Origin: Sphingomonas jatrophae
Lineage (GTDB): Bacteria > Pseudomonadota > Alphaproteobacteria > Sphingomonadales > Sphingomonadaceae
Length of the DNA stretch: 64,000 bases
Direction: 5' to 3'
Assembly: GCF_900113315.1 (NCBI RefSeq)
Contig: NZ_FOZG01000002.1
Span: 372,001 to 436,000, forward strand
Shown here: positions 9,491 to 19,304 of the stretch, piece after piece
How the letters are laid out: each line of letters begins with the position of its first letter
Position numbering within the stretch: the first letter of the stretch is position 1
Translations under genes and position numbers: made by a program
The notes under the pieces: generated by a model
Database searches by the model: none
The model's input: only the letters and a program-made list of their open reading frames with translations
What the model was told of the DNA's origin: nothing

Positions 9491-10615
9491 TCAAACTCCC
9501 TTGCGAACATAGCGATGGGGGACGAACGGCATGGCGGTGACAGTCGCCTGGAACGGCTTGCCGCGCTGTTCCAGCCTCACCTCGGCGTAGAGATCGCCTT
9601 GCGCAGGCGGCAGATAGGCCATCGCGATGTTGCGCCCGAGCGTCGGCGAAAAGCCGCCCGATGTGACCCGGCCAATCTCGCGCCCCGCCTTGTCCACCAC
9701 GCGCGCGCCCTCGCGCACCGGCTGGCGCCCGTCCACCATCAAGCCGACGCGCTTCAGCGGCGCGCCGTCCGCCCGCTCCGCCATGATCCGCGCATGGCCG
9801 GGGAAGCCGCCCTCCTCGCGCCGCCGCTTCGACAAAGCGAAGCCGAGGTCCGCCATGACCGGCGTCGTCGCGGGATCGAGATCGTGCCCGTAGAGCGGCA
9901 GGCCCGCCTCCAGCCGCAGCGAATCGCGGGCACCAAGGCCGATCGGCTTGACCTCGGGCTGTGCCGTCAGGAGCTCAGCCACCCGCTCCGCCGCATCCGC
10001 GGGGATCGAGATCTCGAACCCGTCCTCGCCCGTATAGCCCGAGCGGCTGATCCACGCTTCGACGCCGTCGATGGTGAAGGCGCCCGCCGTCATGAACACA
10101 AGGCTCTCGACGCCCGGCACCAGCCGTGCCAGCGCGTCCACCGCCTTCGGCCCCTGCAGCGCCAGCAATGCCTTGTCGTCCATGTGGTTGAGCGTCACGC
10201 TCTCGGGCAGATGCTCGTGGATGTGGGCGATGTCGTCCCACTTGGTCGCGCCGTTGACGACGACGTAATAATCCTCGCCCCGGTTGGTCGCCATCAGATC
10301 GTCGAGGATGCCGCCATCCTCGCCGAGCAGCAGCGAATAGCGCATTCGGCCCGGCGCCAGCCCGGCCATGTCGCCCGGCAGCAGCGCCTCAAGCGCCTGC
10401 GCCACGCCCTCCCCGCTCAACGAAAGCTGGCCCATGTGGCTGACGTCGAACAGCCCTGCGGACGAACGCGTCCAAAGATGCTCGGCCATCACGCCCTCAT
10501 ATTGCACCGGCATGTGATATCCGGCGAACGGCACCATGCGGCCGCCGCGGGCGCGATGCCACGCATCCAGCGGCAGCGGCTCCAGTTCGATCGGCGCGTC
10601 GTCCTGCTCGCTCAC
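9491..10615 (-). CDS. gcvT: Glycine cleavage system T protein (aminomethyltransferase)
   Basis: GcvT transfers the methylene carbon to tetrahydrofolate and releases ammonia. The 374 residues fit the family. Visible signatures are '[16 protein letters not shown]', '[12 protein letters not shown]' (folate-site Asp) and '[15 protein letters not shown]'. I chose the GTG at 10615 ([11 protein letters not shown]), which has GGGAG eight bases upstream. A more upstream in-frame GTG at 10693 lies inside the second riboswitch aptamer and would translate regulatory RNA. First gene of the gcv operon. Confidence 0.96.
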   Translation of the reverse strand: MSEQDDAPIELEPLPLDAWHRARGGRMVPFAGYHMPVQYEGVMAEHLWTRSSAGLFDVSHMGQLSLSGEGVAQALEALLPGDMAGLAPGRMRYSLLLGEDGGILDDLMATNRGEDYYVVVNGATKWDDIAHIHEHLPESVTLNHMDDKALLALQGPKAVDALARLVPGVESLVFMTAGAFTIDGVEAWISRSGYTGEDGFEISIPADAAERVAELLTAQPEVKPIGLGARDSLRLEAGLPLYGHDLDPATTPVMADLGFALSKRRREEGGFPGHARIMAERADGAPLKRVGLMVDGRQPVREGARVVDKAGREIGRVTSGGFSPTLGRNIAMAYLPPAQGDLYAEVRLEQRGKPFQATVTAMPFVPHRYVRKGV

Positions 10616-10680
10616 TCGAAGGTCTCCCGTGTCGGTCCACAGCGACGCGGCCGGGGCACCCGCCCCGTTCGCATCCGCTG

Positions 10681-10890
10681 CCCCCTCTGTCACGGAACCT
10701 GAGAGCTTTCCCCCGGGGGCTTGACCCCGGGATTACCCCTTCGGTGGGGCAGTGCCATGACAGGCGCTGCCCGCTTTCCAGAGCGTCGCTGCGCCCGCGC
10801 GGTCCACACCCCTTGTCTGGGGCACCTGAGAGATTCCGGGGCGGTTGCTCCTTCGGTAGGGAGGCTGACCTCCCCTTCTCCCGCGCGTCC
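10681..10890 (-). promoter_or_regulatory. Tandem glycine riboswitch upstream of gcvT
   Basis: Read on the minus strand, two aptamers follow one another. The first has GGGAGAAGGGG, then ACCGAAGGAGCAA and AATCTCTCAGGT, and closes with AGACAAGGGG. The second has GCTCTGGAAAGCG, then ACCGAAGGGGTAA and AAGCTCTCAGGT, and closes with GACAGAGGGG. These CCGAAGG...CTCTCAGG blocks are the conserved glycine-binding cores. The array lies 66 bp before the gcvT start, as expected for a glycine-activated switch that turns on gcv genes. A weak TTGACT box at 10951-10946 (minus) may be the -35; no clear -10 was seen. Confidence 0.95.
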
Positions 10891-10958
10891 GCCTCCCGGC
10901 AGGACCGGGAGCGACGACGGCAGGCTTGGCCCGGCGCGGACCTTGAGTCAATCGCGGA

Positions 10959-11594
10959 TCAGCGCGTCGCATTATAGGCGAGCTGATCCTGCGTCAGCTG
11001 GAAGCCGACCAGCAGCTCGAACGACGCCTTCTGAACCGCCGCACGCACCGCCGGATCGGTCATCGGATCGACCGCCGCATCCTCGTCGCCGGCCTTGCGC
11101 TTGCGGCTCAGCGTCGCCTGCACGTCGGCAGGCAGCGTGGCGGCCGCCAGGCTGACCGTCGCGCTCGCCTGACCGGGCGCCGAGGCGCGCAGCTGTCCGT
11201 CGGCGAAGCGCACCGCGATGCGGCCGACCTGCTTGGAGACGATCTGCGTGCCGCCGCGCATCACCGTCGCGAAATACGGGAGCACCACCTCACGCGCCGG
11301 GCCTGCCGCCGCGCGCCTTGCCTGCACCTCGAAGGTGGCGGTGACCGTCATCGGGTCGGTCGCGCTGTTGCACGTGTTGCGCAGGTTGGTGATCGTGGCG
11401 ACCACGTCGATCGCCCGTGCCTCGCGGCTCTGCGGCGGATCGAAGCTCGTCACGTCGCCGGTGAAGGCGGGGATCGCCACCGCCGGGCAGGCGGAGCGGG
11501 TCAGGCGGATGCCCCCCGTCTCGTCGAAATCGCCATTGCGTGCGCAGCCGCCGAGCAGCGCCGCCGCCGCGGCCAACAGGATCATCGAACGCAC
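10959..11594 (-). CDS. Putative lipoprotein of unknown function
   Basis: The 211-residue product starts at a GTG ([21 protein letters not shown]) with GGAGGGAG upstream. It has a short hydrophobic signal ending in a lipobox, LLGGC, so the mature protein would be anchored by Cys18. The mature part resembles a small beta-sandwich ('[31 protein letters not shown]'), followed by an Ala/Arg-rich tail and '[16 protein letters not shown]'. It is divergent from ispH across 76 bp. I do not recognise a named family, and the partner is unknown. Confidence 0.75.
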   Translation of the reverse strand: MRSMILLAAAAALLGGCARNGDFDETGGIRLTRSACPAVAIPAFTGDVTSFDPPQSREARAIDVVATITNLRNTCNSATDPMTVTATFEVQARRAAAGPAREVVLPYFATVMRGGTQIVSKQVGRIAVRFADGQLRASAPGQASATVSLAAATLPADVQATLSRKRKAGDEDAAVDPMTDPAVRAAVQKASFELLVGFQLTQDQLAYNATR

Positions 11595-11670
11595 GGGCAC
11601 TCCCTCCGGACCATGCCCCTCTCTAGGAACCGCCTTCCGGTCAGGCAAGCAATCGCGTAAGCGCGGCTCC

Positions 11671-12645
11671 ATGCCGGACGCCGCCGCCCCCAAGCCACCG
11701 TTGACCCTGCTCGTCGCCGCCCCGCGCGGTTTCTGTGCCGGGGTCGACCGCGCCATCCAGATCGTCGAGCTGGCGATCCAGAAGCATGGCGCGCCGGTCT
11801 ATGTCCGGCATGAGATCGTTCACAACAAATATGTCGTGGATACGCTGCGTGCGCAGGGCGCCGTGTTCGTCGAGGAGCTGGATCAGGTGCCCGACGGCGC
11901 GCCGGTGGTCTTCTCCGCGCACGGCGTGCCCAAGTCGGTGCCGGCCGATGCCGAGTCGCGCGGGCTCGACTATCTCGACGCCACCTGCCCGCTCGTCTCC
12001 AAGGTCCACCGCCAGGCCGAACGGCTGGTCGAGGCCGGGCGGCACATCCTGTTCATCGGCCACCGCGGCCATCCGGAGGTGATCGGCACGTTCGGCCAGG
12101 TGCCCGAGGGCGCGATGACCCTGGTCGAGGATGTGGCGCAGGCCGAGGCGCTGATGCCCGCCGATCCGACTTCGCTCGCCTTCCTGACGCAGACCACCCT
12201 GTCGGTGGACGACACCGCCGCCATCGTCGCCACGCTGCAGCGCCGTTTCCCGGCGATCCAGGCGCCCCGCGGCGAGGACATCTGCTACGCCACGTCCAAC
12301 CGGCAGGCGGCGGTGAAGGCGATCGCGGCCGAATGCCAGGCCATGCTGGTGATCGGCGCGCCCAATTCGTCCAACTCGCTGCGGCTGGTCGAGGTGGCGG
12401 AGCGCGAGGGCGTGCCGGCCCGCCTCATCCAGCGGGCCGACGAGATCGATTTCGCCTGGCTTGCCGGGATCGATGCGGGCGGCCTGCACACGCTCGGCAT
12501 CACCGCCGGCGCTTCCGCACCCGAGGTGCTGGTGCGCGAGGTGGTGGATCGCCTCGCCACCCGCTTCACCATCGAGGAGCGCCAGCAGGACGGCGTGGTC
12601 GAGCGGATGATCTTCAAGCTGCCTCGCGCGCTCGTCGCCGCCTGA
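11671..12645 (+). CDS. ispH: 4-hydroxy-3-methylbut-2-enyl diphosphate reductase
   Basis: IspH is the last step of the MEP pathway, converting HMBPP to IPP and DMAPP with a 4Fe-4S cluster. The three cluster cysteines are visible in [24 protein letters not shown] and [12 protein letters not shown]. The catalytic glutamate region 'VFLTQTTLS'-type (here [13 protein letters not shown]) and '[11 protein letters not shown]' are also present. The 324 residues from ATG 11671 match the family. It heads the compact ispH-thrB-rnhA set; thrB starts 10 bp downstream. Confidence 0.97.
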   Translation: MPDAAAPKPPLTLLVAAPRGFCAGVDRAIQIVELAIQKHGAPVYVRHEIVHNKYVVDTLRAQGAVFVEELDQVPDGAPVVFSAHGVPKSVPADAESRGLDYLDATCPLVSKVHRQAERLVEAGRHILFIGHRGHPEVIGTFGQVPEGAMTLVEDVAQAEALMPADPTSLAFLTQTTLSVDDTAAIVATLQRRFPAIQAPRGEDICYATSNRQAAVKAIAAECQAMLVIGAPNSSNSLRLVEVAEREGVPARLIQRADEIDFAWLAGIDAGGLHTLGITAGASAPEVLVREVVDRLATRFTIEERQQDGVVERMIFKLPRALVAA

Positions 12646-12655
12646 TCGCCTGACT

Positions 12656-13612
12656 ATGGCCGTCTACACCCATGTCTCGGCCGAGGCGCTCGGCCAACTG
12701 CTCGCGCGCTACGATGTCGGCGATCTCGTCTCGTCCAAGGGCATTGCCGAGGGGGTGGAGAATTCCAACTACCTCGTCGACACGGATCGCGCCCGCTTCA
12801 TCCTGACGCTCTATGAAAAGCGCGTCGATGCGGGCGATCTGCCCTTCTTCCTTGCCCTGCTCGATCACCTCGCCGATCGCCGCCTGCCCGTGCCACGGGC
12901 TCTGCGCGCGCGGGATGGCACGCAGGTGCAGCAGGTGGCGGGCCGCCCGGCCTGCCTGATCGAATATCTGCCGGGCGTCTCGCTCAGCCATCCGACGCCG
13001 GCACAGGCGCGCTCGGCCGGCCTGGCGCTCGGCCAGATGCACAAGGCGGTCGCCGATTTCGCTCCCACCCGCCCCAACACGCTGGGCGCGGACAGCTGGG
13101 CGCCGCTGTTCACCCGCTGCGGCCGCGATCTCGACGCGATCGACCCCGCGCTGCACGACATGCTGGCCGAAGGGCTCGACGCCACGCTGCCCGCTTGGCC
13201 CACGGATGGCGACCGATGCACCATCCACGCCGATCTGTTCCCCGACAATGTCCTGATGCTTGGCGACGCGGTGGCGGGCGTGATCGACTTCTACTTTGCC
13301 TGCACCGATCTCCGGCTCTACGACCTTGCCGTCACGCATACGAGCTGGAGCTTCGATGCCACCGGCACCACCTGCGACCTCGCCGTGGGGTCCGCGCTGC
13401 TCGAGGGCTATGCCGCCAGCTACGGCCTGTCCCCGGCGGAGCGCCAGCTGTTGCCGATCCTGTGCATGGGCGCCTGCCTCCGCTTCGCGCTCACCCGCGC
13501 GTGGGATTGGCTGAACACGCCGGCCAATGCGCTGGTCACGCGCAAGGATCCGCTCGCCTACACCCGCCGCCTCGCTTTCTATCGCGCCGCCGGCGCCGCT
13601 CCCTTCGCATGA
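12656..13612 (+). CDS. thrB: Homoserine kinase (APH-fold type)
   Basis: This enzyme phosphorylates homoserine for threonine synthesis. The 318-residue protein belongs to the aminoglycoside-phosphotransferase-like ThrB found in alphaproteobacteria, not the GHMP kinase of enterics. The catalytic loop is [12 protein letters not shown], and the metal-binding segment is [11 protein letters not shown]. The N-terminus [22 protein letters not shown] is characteristic. Its TGA overlaps the ATG of rnhA. Confidence 0.95.
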   Translation: MAVYTHVSAEALGQLLARYDVGDLVSSKGIAEGVENSNYLVDTDRARFILTLYEKRVDAGDLPFFLALLDHLADRRLPVPRALRARDGTQVQQVAGRPACLIEYLPGVSLSHPTPAQARSAGLALGQMHKAVADFAPTRPNTLGADSWAPLFTRCGRDLDAIDPALHDMLAEGLDATLPAWPTDGDRCTIHADLFPDNVLMLGDAVAGVIDFYFACTDLRLYDLAVTHTSWSFDATGTTCDLAVGSALLEGYAASYGLSPAERQLLPILCMGACLRFALTRAWDWLNTPANALVTRKDPLAYTRRLAFYRAAGAAPFA

Positions 13613-14070
13613 GTGCGGAAGCCGCGGAGCTGCCGCTGGTCGAGATCGCGACCGACGGCGCGTGCAAGGGCAATCCCGGGCCCGGCGGCTGGGGCGCGGT
13701 GCTGCGCTCCGGCGGCAAGGAACGCGAACTGTCCGGCGGCGAGGCGAACACCACCAACAATCGCATGGAGCTGATGGCCGCCATCCAGGGGCTTGAGGCA
13801 TTGAAGAAGCCGTGCCGGGTCAAGCTGATGACGGACAGCCGCTACGTCATGGATGGGCTGACCAAGTGGATCCATGGCTGGCGCAAGAACGGCTGGAAGA
13901 CGGCCGACAAGAAGCCGGTCAAGAATGCGGAGTTGTGGCAGGCGCTCCTCGCCGCCTCGGCCCCGCACCGGATCGAGTGGCAATGGGTCAAGGGCCATGC
14001 CGGCCATCCGGATAATGAGCGGGCGGATCGGCTCGCCAGCGCCGCCGCGGACGCCGCGCGCCGCGGCTGA
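13609..14070 (+). CDS. rnhA: Ribonuclease HI
   Basis: The enzyme cleaves RNA in RNA-DNA hybrids. The 153-residue protein carries the catalytic acidic residues in order: Asp in [17 protein letters not shown], Glu in [10 protein letters not shown], Asp in [10 protein letters not shown] and Asp in DNERADRLA. The basic handle ([21 protein letters not shown]) is intact. The start ATG overlaps the thrB stop (ATGA), indicating translational coupling. Confidence 0.98.
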   Translation: MSAEAAELPLVEIATDGACKGNPGPGGWGAVLRSGGKERELSGGEANTTNNRMELMAAIQGLEALKKPCRVKLMTDSRYVMDGLTKWIHGWRKNGWKTADKKPVKNAELWQALLAASAPHRIEWQWVKGHAGHPDNERADRLASAAADAARRG

Positions 14071-14130
14071 TCCGCCGCCGGCACGTTTTTCCGCTTGCCC
14101 CCAGTGGCTTCGTTGCCGAGGATCGCTGCC

Positions 14131-15597
14131 ATGAAGCTGTATTCGGTTCGGCGTGCCGCCATCGGCGCGCTCTCGGGAAGTGCGCTGCTGCTGTCCGGCT
14201 GCGGTGGTGGTGGCGGCGGTGGTGGCACCTCGCTGAACGGAGGCCCTACGCCCACCCCGCCGGTCAGCACCGCCTGTTCGCTGACCGAACGGCAGAATTG
14301 GGCCGCGGCGCAGATCCGCGAATGGTATCTGTTCCCCGAAACGCTGCCGGCCTCGCTCGCTCCTGCGGGCTATGCCACGGTCGACGACTATATCGACGCG
14401 CTCACCGCCACCGCCCGAGCGCAGCGGCGGGATCGCTACTTCACCTACCTCACCTCGATCCGCGAGGAAGAGGCCTTCTTCAATTCGGGCTCCAGCGCCG
14501 GCTTCGGCCTGCGCTTCGTCACCGACAGCGCCGCCCGCCGCCTGTTCGTCAGCGAAGCGTTCGAGGGTGCACCCGGCCTCGCCGCCGGTATCGATCGCGG
14601 CACCGAGATCCTCGCCATCGGGACAACGCAGGCGAATCTGCGCTCGGTGTCGGACATCATCGCCGCGCAAGGTACGGGCGGGATCAGCGACGCACTCGGC
14701 CCCTCCACCGTCGGCACCACGCGCGTCCTTCGCGTCGCCGGCACGGGCGGCTCACGCGATGTCAGCCTGACCAAGGCGGATTTCACGCTCACCCCCGTAT
14801 CCAGCCGCTATGGATACCGCATCATCGACGATGGCGGGCGGCGCGTCGGCTATCTCAACCTGCGCACCTTCATCTCCACCGCCGATCCGGCGCTGCGCAC
14901 CGCCTTCCAGGCGTTCAAGGATGCCGGCGTCACCCAGCTGGTGATCGACCTGCGCTACAATGGCGGCGGGCTGGTCGACACGGCCGAGTTGCTGGCTGAC
15001 CTGATCGGCGGCGGCCGCTCCAGCGCGGACGTGCTCGACTACACCGCCTACCGGCCGGAGAAATCCTCGCAGAACGAGACGCGGTTCTTCTCGCCCCAGC
15101 CGCAATCCGTCGCGACGACGCGGGTGGCGTTCATCGGCACCGGCGGCACCGCGTCCGCCAGCGAGCTCGTCGCCAACACCTTCATCCCCTATCTGCGCAG
15201 CGCCGCGGCGCTGGTCGGCAGCAACACGTTCGGCAAGCCGGTGGGCCAGATCGCGCTCGATCGCAGCAGCTGCGACGATCGCCTGCGCGTCGTCGCCTTC
15301 GCCACGCAGAACAGCGCGCGCCAGGGCGATTATTTCGAAGGGCTCGCCACCCGCATGGAGGCGACCTGCGCCGCCGACGACGACATCACCCGTCCGCTCG
15401 GCGATCCGCAGGAGGCTTCGCTGGCCCGCGCGCTGGATTTCCTCGCCGGCCGCGGCTGCACGCGGATCGGCACCGCGCAGAGTGCGCGGACCGCCGCCGG
15501 CACCGAGGCGGCGATCACCGCGGGTCCGGCGCCGCGCATGCTGTTGACGCCCGATCGTCCCACAACGGTGCAGCGCGAAGTGCCGGGATCCTTCTGA
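14131..15597 (+). CDS. S41-family peptidase, lipoprotein with PDZ-like region
   Basis: This is a 488-residue exported protease of the C-terminal processing peptidase family. The signal peptide ends in the lipobox LLSGC, so it should be lipid-anchored. A run of eight glycines directly follows the cysteine. An N-terminal helical region leads to a degraded PDZ-like segment around 150-220. The S41 core follows, with the nucleophile Ser in GGTASASELVAN and the general base Lys in NTFGKPVGQ 26 residues later. I chose ATG 14131 (MKLYSVRR) with GAGGA upstream; an earlier ATG at 14095 would spoil the signal peptide. The substrate is unknown. It stands alone after rnhA. Confidence 0.9.
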   Translation: MKLYSVRRAAIGALSGSALLLSGCGGGGGGGGTSLNGGPTPTPPVSTACSLTERQNWAAAQIREWYLFPETLPASLAPAGYATVDDYIDALTATARAQRRDRYFTYLTSIREEEAFFNSGSSAGFGLRFVTDSAARRLFVSEAFEGAPGLAAGIDRGTEILAIGTTQANLRSVSDIIAAQGTGGISDALGPSTVGTTRVLRVAGTGGSRDVSLTKADFTLTPVSSRYGYRIIDDGGRRVGYLNLRTFISTADPALRTAFQAFKDAGVTQLVIDLRYNGGGLVDTAELLADLIGGGRSSADVLDYTAYRPEKSSQNETRFFSPQPQSVATTRVAFIGTGGTASASELVANTFIPYLRSAAALVGSNTFGKPVGQIALDRSSCDDRLRVVAFATQNSARQGDYFEGLATRMEATCAADDDITRPLGDPQEASLARALDFLAGRGCTRIGTAQSARTAAGTEAAITAGPAPRMLLTPDRPTTVQREVPGSF

Positions 15598-15662
15598 GCC
15601 ATGATCAAGCGTCTCTTTCCGGACGCGGCCTAATCTGCCAACACTAGGCCGAGGTCGCGTTC

Positions 15663-17846
15663 ATGGAGCCTGTTCTGTCCCCTGCCCCGCCGGCCCCCGC
15701 GGCTCAGCCGCCGGCGGCACGCGTGCGTGCGTGGGAGGGGCTGTCCGATTTCGCGCAGATCGCGGATTTCGCACCCGTCGCGATGTGGGTCACCGGCCCC
15801 GCACGCACCCGCCTCTACGTCAATCAATTCTATGCCGATTTCGTCGGCCTTCGCCGGGAGGAGGCGCTCGCCTTCGACTGGCGGATGCTGATCCACCCCG
15901 ACGATCGTGCCCGCCTCCAGGCCGAATCCGAGGCGGGTGAAGCCAGGCTGGAACGCTTCGTGCTGGAAGGGCGCTTCTGCCGCGGCGATGGCGCGTGGCG
16001 CTGGCTGCAATCCACCTCCCAGCCGATCTGGGACGTGACGGGCACTCATATCGGCTTCATCGGCGTCGCCCACGACGTGACCGAAGCACGCGAGGCCGCA
16101 CAGGCCATCGCGGACAAGGAAGCGCAGCTCTCCGCCTTCATCGGCCAGACCACCGCCGGCTTCGCGCAGGTCGATCTCACTGGGCGGTTCACGCTTGTCA
16201 ACGATCGCTTCTGCGCCATTGCGGGTCGCAGTCGTGAGGACCTGCTCGGCCTGACGATGCAGGCGATCACGCACCCGCAGGATCTTGCGGGCAATGTCGA
16301 GAAATTCGAACGGGCAGTGCGCGATGGCACGTCCTACACGCATGAGAAGCGCTTCGTCCGCCCGGACGGCACCACGGTCTGGGTGAACAATTCCGTCGCG
16401 GTGATCCGCCGCGCCGATGGCACGCCCTATGGCGTGCTCGCCGCCTGCCTCGACGTGAGTGAGCGGCGCGCCGCCGATTCAGCGCTCCGCCGCAGCGAGG
16501 AACGGCTGCGCCTCGCCACGGAGGGCGCGGGCATGGCGACGTGGGAGATCGATCTCGCCACGTTCGATGGTCCGTGGTCGGATAATCGCTTCGACCTGCT
16601 GGGCCTGCCGCGCGACCCGAACGGCCGCGGCACGCTGGCGGACTGGCTGGCGGTGATCCATCCCGATGATGCCGCCTGGGTCGCCGCCGCCATGCGCCGC
16701 TGCTTCAAGGAAGGTACGCCGGTCGAGCTGGAATATCGCATCCTCCGCGCAGACGATGGCAGCGAACGCTGGCTGCACAGCCATGGCCGCCGGGTGGAGC
16801 GCAGCGATGGCCGCGCTCCGCGCTTTGTCGGCGTCTCCTTCGATGTCACCCGCCGCCGTGCCATCGAGGATGAGGTGCGCCGCAGTGAGTGGCAGTTCCG
16901 CACCATCTTCGAACAGGCGAACGACTTCATCTTCACGACCGGCCTCGACAAGGTCGTCACCTCCTGCAACCCCGCCGTCTGTGCCGCGCTCGGCTACACC
17001 GAGGAGGAGGCAGTCGGCCGCCCCTTTTCCGATTTCCTTGCTGACGGCGACGTGGGTCAGGCGGACGAGATGCTGCGCCGCAAGCTGAAGGATGGCGGCA
17101 CCACGCGCCACACGATCCGGGTCCGCACATCGAGCGGTGAGGTCCGGCTGTGGGAAGTAAGCTCCCGCCTCAACACCGGCCCGGATGGCCAGCCTGTGGG
17201 CCTGCACGCCATCGCCCGCGACGTCACCGATGCGCAGCGCGCGCAGGAGATGCAGCAGCTGCTGATCAACGAACTCAATCACCGCGTGAAGAACACGCTG
17301 GCAATCGTTCAGGGCATTGCCGTGCAGACGTTCAAGAGCGACGATCCCGCCGCTGCCCGCGCCGCCTTCGCCGATCGCCTGCGGGCGCTGTCCGATGCGC
17401 ACAATCTGCTCACCCGCGAAGTCTGGGGCGCGACCACCATCGACGCGGTGGCCGCGGAGGCGCTGGCCGCACACGATCCCGACCGCAGCCGCATTACGAT
17501 CGACGGCCCCGAAGTGCGGATCGCCCCGAAGACCGCCATCTCGCTTGCCCTCGCCTTGCACGAACTGGCGACCAACGCATTGAAGCATGGTGCCCTCGGG
17601 ACGCCTGCCGGCACCGTCCGGCTGGCGTGGCAGATCACGTCCGACGCCGCCGATACCGCTCCTCGCCTCCAGCTCAGCTGGATCGAGCGCGGCGGCCCGC
17701 CCGTGGCCCTGCCCGATCGGCGCGGCTTCGGCAGCCGCCTGATCGAGCGCGCGCTCGCCGCCGAACTGGGCGGCAGCGTGACGCTCACCTTTGCACCTGC
17801 CGGCGTCGAATGCCGCATCGACGCGCCGCTGCCGGAGCCCGCCTGA
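15663..17846 (+). CDS. Multi-PAS sensor histidine kinase, HWE family
   Basis: This 727-residue soluble kinase has no transmembrane segment. It has four PAS/PAC units at roughly 25-140, 150-265, 275-395 and 400-525, each ending in a 'DVT/DVS' PAC boundary. The phospho-acceptor His540 lies in NELNHRVKNTLAIVQGIA. The HATPase part has ALHELATNALKHGALG (N box, about 630) and a WIERGGP segment supplying the W-x-E of the HWE class. None of the PAS units has an obvious LOV cysteine or haem motif, so the signal is unknown. The stop overlaps the start of a response regulator, its likely partner. Confidence 0.93.
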   Translation: MEPVLSPAPPAPAAQPPAARVRAWEGLSDFAQIADFAPVAMWVTGPARTRLYVNQFYADFVGLRREEALAFDWRMLIHPDDRARLQAESEAGEARLERFVLEGRFCRGDGAWRWLQSTSQPIWDVTGTHIGFIGVAHDVTEAREAAQAIADKEAQLSAFIGQTTAGFAQVDLTGRFTLVNDRFCAIAGRSREDLLGLTMQAITHPQDLAGNVEKFERAVRDGTSYTHEKRFVRPDGTTVWVNNSVAVIRRADGTPYGVLAACLDVSERRAADSALRRSEERLRLATEGAGMATWEIDLATFDGPWSDNRFDLLGLPRDPNGRGTLADWLAVIHPDDAAWVAAAMRRCFKEGTPVELEYRILRADDGSERWLHSHGRRVERSDGRAPRFVGVSFDVTRRRAIEDEVRRSEWQFRTIFEQANDFIFTTGLDKVVTSCNPAVCAALGYTEEEAVGRPFSDFLADGDVGQADEMLRRKLKDGGTTRHTIRVRTSSGEVRLWEVSSRLNTGPDGQPVGLHAIARDVTDAQRAQEMQQLLINELNHRVKNTLAIVQGIAVQTFKSDDPAAARAAFADRLRALSDAHNLLTREVWGATTIDAVAAEALAAHDPDRSRITIDGPEVRIAPKTAISLALALHELATNALKHGALGTPAGTVRLAWQITSDAADTAPRLQLSWIERGGPPVALPDRRGFGSRLIERALAAELGGSVTLTFAPAGVECRIDAPLPEPA

Positions 17847-18202
17847 TGAGCGTCTCGCTCGCAGGTCTGCGCGTGCTGGTAGTGGAGGATGAGCCGATCG
17901 TCGCCATGACGCTCGAGGATCTGCTCGCCGATCTCGGCTGCGAGGTCGAGGTGGCTGGGACGCTCGAACAGGGGTTGGCGGCGGCAGCGGCCTGTGCACT
18001 CGATGCGGCTGTGCTCGACGTCAATCTCAACGGGCGGGAGAGTTTTCCGATCGCGGAGGCGCTCGACGCGCGCCGCATCCCGCATCTCTTCGCCACCGGC
18101 TATGGCGCCGCGGCGCTACGTGACCGGAACGCGCTGGTGCTCGAAAAACCCTATCGTGCTGCCGACATCCGCGCCGCACTGGAAACCTTGCTCGGTCCCT
18201 GA
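17846..18202 (+). CDS. Single-domain response regulator
   Basis: The 118-residue product is a receiver domain alone. The acidic pocket Glu14-Asp15-Glu16 (VVEDEP), the phospho-acceptor Asp58 (VLDVNLNG) and the conserved Lys in LVLEKPYRA are all present. There is no output domain, so it probably acts by protein contact, or as a phosphate sink or relay. Its ATG overlaps the TGA of the HWE kinase by one base, so the two are translated together. Confidence 0.93.
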   Translation: MSVSLAGLRVLVVEDEPIVAMTLEDLLADLGCEVEVAGTLEQGLAAAAACALDAAVLDVNLNGRESFPIAEALDARRIPHLFATGYGAAALRDRNALVLEKPYRAADIRAALETLLGP

Positions 18203-18220
18203 CCGCCTGCACACGAAAAC

Positions 18221-18282
18221 GCCGGCACCCTATAGGGCACCGGCGCCTTGCAACTGAACCTACCGGCGCCATGCGGCGCCGG
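18221..18282. terminator. Paired hairpins between convergent genes
   Basis: Two hairpins sit between the response regulator (plus) and the barrel gene (minus). The first pairs GCCGG at 18221-18225 with CCGGC at 18240-18244 around CCCTATAGGG. The second has a perfect 8-bp stem CCGGCGCC/GGCGCCGG at 18263-18270 and 18275-18282. T-runs are short, so efficiency is uncertain, but position and strength suit a bidirectional terminator. Confidence 0.6.
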
Positions 18283-18293
18283 CAGTCGAAGGA

Positions 18294-19148
18294 TCAGAAG
18301 CGGAAAGCTGCGACCGCCTTCACGCTGTGCCAACGGAAGTTATCGTCGGCGCGGGCGAACGTGGTTCCCGCCGTGTTCGGGGCCAGCACAAAGGGGTTGG
18401 TCGCAGCCGCGGTGCCGCGCGTCGCGAGCACGCGGTAACCGTCGTCCTTATAGTCGTGATAGCCATATTCGACGCCGAGCGAGATGTTCTGCGTGATCTT
18501 CTGCTCGATGCCGCCGCCGACGACGAAGCCCCATTCCTTGCTGTTGCCGTTGTCGGTGAAGGCGTTGGCGGTGTTGGTCGTGAAGAAGCGGTTCTTGATC
18601 TGGGCATAGCCCGCGCCGCCCGTCGCGTAGAACAGCGTCGTGTTCGCAGCATAGCCTGCACGCAGACGCGCCGACGCTTCCCAACCGATGCGACGCTCCA
18701 TCGTGTAGCTGGCGGGGGTCGTCGAGTAAGCGGTAACGTAATCCTTCAGCGTGGCCTTGCCGAACTCACCCACGACGCCGACGACGAACGGGCCCATTTG
18801 ACGGTCGAAGCCGACACGCGCCGAATAGTCGAACCCATCCTTGTCGCGGGCGCAACCTGCGCCGAACGTCGCGCCGAGCGCACGACCGCCGCAATAGGCC
18901 TGGCCGGTGCTGTTGTTGAAGGCGTCGCCGCCGGTCGCGGTAAACACCGGATCACCGAACGTGCCGTCGCCATTGCGGTCGAACTTGATCGCGGACGGGC
19001 CGTCGTTCGACTGAGCGATCTTGCCGATCGTGCCCGCGACATAGAGCCCGCTGAACGGCTCGACGCCGGCATCCTGCGCGAAGGCGGGCGCTGCAACGGT
19101 CGTAGCAAGCAGGGCGGCAGCGCTCAGGCGCAGGAAAGAGATACGCAT
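18294..19148 (-). CDS. Outer-membrane beta-barrel protein (OmpA/Omp25-like)
   Basis: The 284-residue product has a clean signal peptide (MRISFLRLSAAALLATTVAAPAFA, cleavage after AFA). Alternating aromatic strands follow, such as 'GLYVAGTIG', 'FVVGVVGEFG', 'SARLRAGYAANTTLFYATGG' and 'ISLGVEYGYHDY', and the C-terminal Phe (AVAAFRF) is a BAM insertion signal. It looks like an eight-stranded surface barrel. Near residue 55, FDRNGDGTFGDP resembles a DxNxDG calcium loop, and two cysteines (AYCGG, GAGCARD) could form a disulphide. The ATG at 19148 has AGGAA upstream. Exact function is unknown. Confidence 0.88.
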   Translation of the reverse strand: MRISFLRLSAAALLATTVAAPAFAQDAGVEPFSGLYVAGTIGKIAQSNDGPSAIKFDRNGDGTFGDPVFTATGGDAFNNSTGQAYCGGRALGATFGAGCARDKDGFDYSARVGFDRQMGPFVVGVVGEFGKATLKDYVTAYSTTPASYTMERRIGWEASARLRAGYAANTTLFYATGGAGYAQIKNRFFTTNTANAFTDNGNSKEWGFVVGGGIEQKITQNISLGVEYGYHDYKDDGYRVLATRGTAAATNPFVLAPNTAGTTFARADDNFRWHSVKAVAAFRF

Positions 19149-19304
19149 CGACACAGTTCCTCGTTAGATTGGGTTCCCGCCCCTAACACGTCGTTACGCT
19201 GTCCGATCCATGATCACGGAGAACGAACTGCGTGTGTTGCATCGCGGCAACAGCGTTCCTCACCCGTTCACGACGCGGCAACGCTTCGTCACTCAACACA
19301 GCGC

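Noticed and set aside
10616-10693. gcvT starting at GTG 10693
   Set aside because: This codon lies inside the second glycine aptamer, and a better-placed GTG with GGGAG exists at 10615.
11218-11670. N-terminal extension of IspH from 11218
   Set aside because: It overlaps the divergent lipoprotein gene, and the normal IspH length begins at 11671.
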